From positions 1 through 5,884 of the forward strand of contig JAAYZL010000171.1 in NCBI GenBank assembly GCA_012514855.1: a DNA stretch of 5,884 bases, in the 5' to 3' direction. Every line of letters begins with the position of its first letter. Position 1 is the first letter of the stretch. The position numbers were made by a program, and so were the translations under genes. This document shows positions 5,073 to 5,884 of this stretch, piece after piece. This DNA comes from Clostridiales bacterium (lineage in GTDB: Bacteria; Bacillota_A; Clostridia; Christensenellales; Aristaeellaceae). Below the pieces are notes generated by a model. It ran no database searches. It had not been told where the DNA came from and was given only the letters and a program-made list of their open reading frames with translations.

Positions 5073-5884
5073 ATGAATACCCGAAACGCGCGCGCCCTTC
5101 TGCTGGTCTTTGTGCTGGTTCTCTCTCTGGCCGCCGGAGCCGCTCAAGCGATCTACCAGAAGAGCATCTCGCTCGCCGGTACGGTGACGCTTGTATACAC
5201 TGCGCCCACGGAAGCCCCGTTGGACGCAGAGGATTATTTGCAGATGGCCATAAACGCCCACGAAAAAAGCAAGCCTATCTTCTCGGCGGTGCGCAATAAG
5301 GCCAATGGGCCCGTCGGCGATATGCTGTGGGGAAACGGGTCTTTTCAGAAAGCTTATGAGACTGTCAACGCATTTTCCTGGGAGAAACCCGACTGGATGA
5401 AGGACCCTGTGTTCGCGATGCTGCGAAGCGAAACAATGGCGGAAATAGATGCGTGGCGGACAGAATGGTCAAACTACCGCCAGCAAATGTACGCCATCGC
5501 CAGCGCGATGGAAGCAAAGGGCATCGAAACAAACAAGAATCTGGCTGTCAGCGCCTACAACGACTACATCCATGCCGCGCAATGGCATAAGGACCCGGTA
5601 GCCAGCTTTGAGGCGCTCAAGAACAACGCGTTGTCCGCGCGCGCGAAGTATTTGGAGGTCGTCGCAGAAGAGCAGGCTGTCGACTTAAAAGTCGTTGAGA
5701 TGGCGGATGATCTTGCGGCGGCTTGGGAACTGGTGACAGCGCTGCAAAACTACAGCCCGGCCAACGGCGCCATGCGGTTCGCGCCGCTTCAGCCGGAACT
5801 GGAATCGACGCCGGAGCTTGAACCGACAATAAGCCCAGAACCGACTTTGGTTCCCGCGCCGACGCCGAGCCCCGCGACGAGCTC
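5073..5884 (+). CDS. Secreted helical protein with Pro/Thr/Glu-rich tail (3' end cut by window edge)
   Basis: The frame is open from the ATG at 5073 to the right edge (270 residues visible). AGGAGG (5057-5062) lies 10 bases upstream and only 16 bases separate it from the previous stop, so cotranscription is likely. Residues 1-26 form a signal peptide of the same general kind (LAAGAAQAIYQ at 19-29), followed by the shared motif YQKSISLAG (28-36). Residues 50-225 look largely alpha-helical, with many Trp, Tyr, Ala, Glu and Lys residues, quite unlike the beta-rich neighbours. From about 240 the chain becomes a Pro/Thr/Glu/Ser linker (TPELEPTISPEPTLVPAPTPSP) that continues beyond the window and may lead to another domain or a wall or membrane anchor. 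No cysteine is seen. I do not recognise the helical domain. A matrix, adhesin or fibre-anchoring role is inferred from context. Confidence 0.75.
   Translation, partial: MNTRNARALLLVFVLVLSLAAGAAQAIYQKSISLAGTVTLVYTAPTEAPLDAEDYLQMAINAHEKSKPIFSAVRNKANGPVGDMLWGNGSFQKAYETVNAFSWEKPDWMKDPVFAMLRSETMAEIDAWRTEWSNYRQQMYAIASAMEAKGIETNKNLAVSAYNDYIHAAQWHKDPVASFEALKNNALSARAKYLEVVAEEQAVDLKVVEMADDLAAAWELVTALQNYSPANGAMRFAPLQPELESTPELEPTISPEPTLVPAPTPSPATS

Overview
The window looks like a GC-rich chromosome of the Bacillota (probably a Clostridia-type gut or anaerobe lineage). This is inferred from the gene content: a YdjG/YdjH/YdjI-like membrane module, a SipW/TasA-type secretion signature and class I cyclic-di-GMP riboswitches. 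Nothing in the window fixes the species. All genes lie on the + strand.

Left block (1-3188): three tightly packed genes that match the Bacillus subtilis ydjG-ydjH-ydjI arrangement. They are a zinc-ribbon membrane protein cut by the left edge, a TPM-domain membrane protein, and an SPFH/band-7 'virion core protein'-like protein with three C-terminal zinc ribbons. In B. subtilis these proteins work with the phage-shock protein PspA in the envelope-stress response. No pspA gene is visible here.

Middle (3189-3865): a long stretch without a gene. It holds a strong hairpin just after the SPFH gene, several short palindromes, a consensus sigma-A-type promoter (TTGACA-18-TATAAT) and a leader of about 330 nt. 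The leader carries two adjacent GEMM-I (cyclic-di-GMP-I) aptamers in direct repeat with a 100-nt period. The first aptamer has T where the ligand-reading G is expected; the second keeps the G.

Right block (3866-5884): an operon-like set of three secreted proteins. The first two are TasA/CalY (camelysin)-like beta-rich proteins with SipW-type signal peptides. The third is a mostly helical secreted protein with a Pro/Thr/Glu-rich tail that runs off the right edge. All three share a motif Y-x2-[ST]-[IL]-x-[IL]-x-G at the predicted mature N-terminus. The simplest reading is a cyclic-di-GMP-controlled extracellular fibre or matrix system in which the three proteins may assemble through that shared strand. 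The dedicated signal peptidase (SipW) is not in the window and would be expected nearby.
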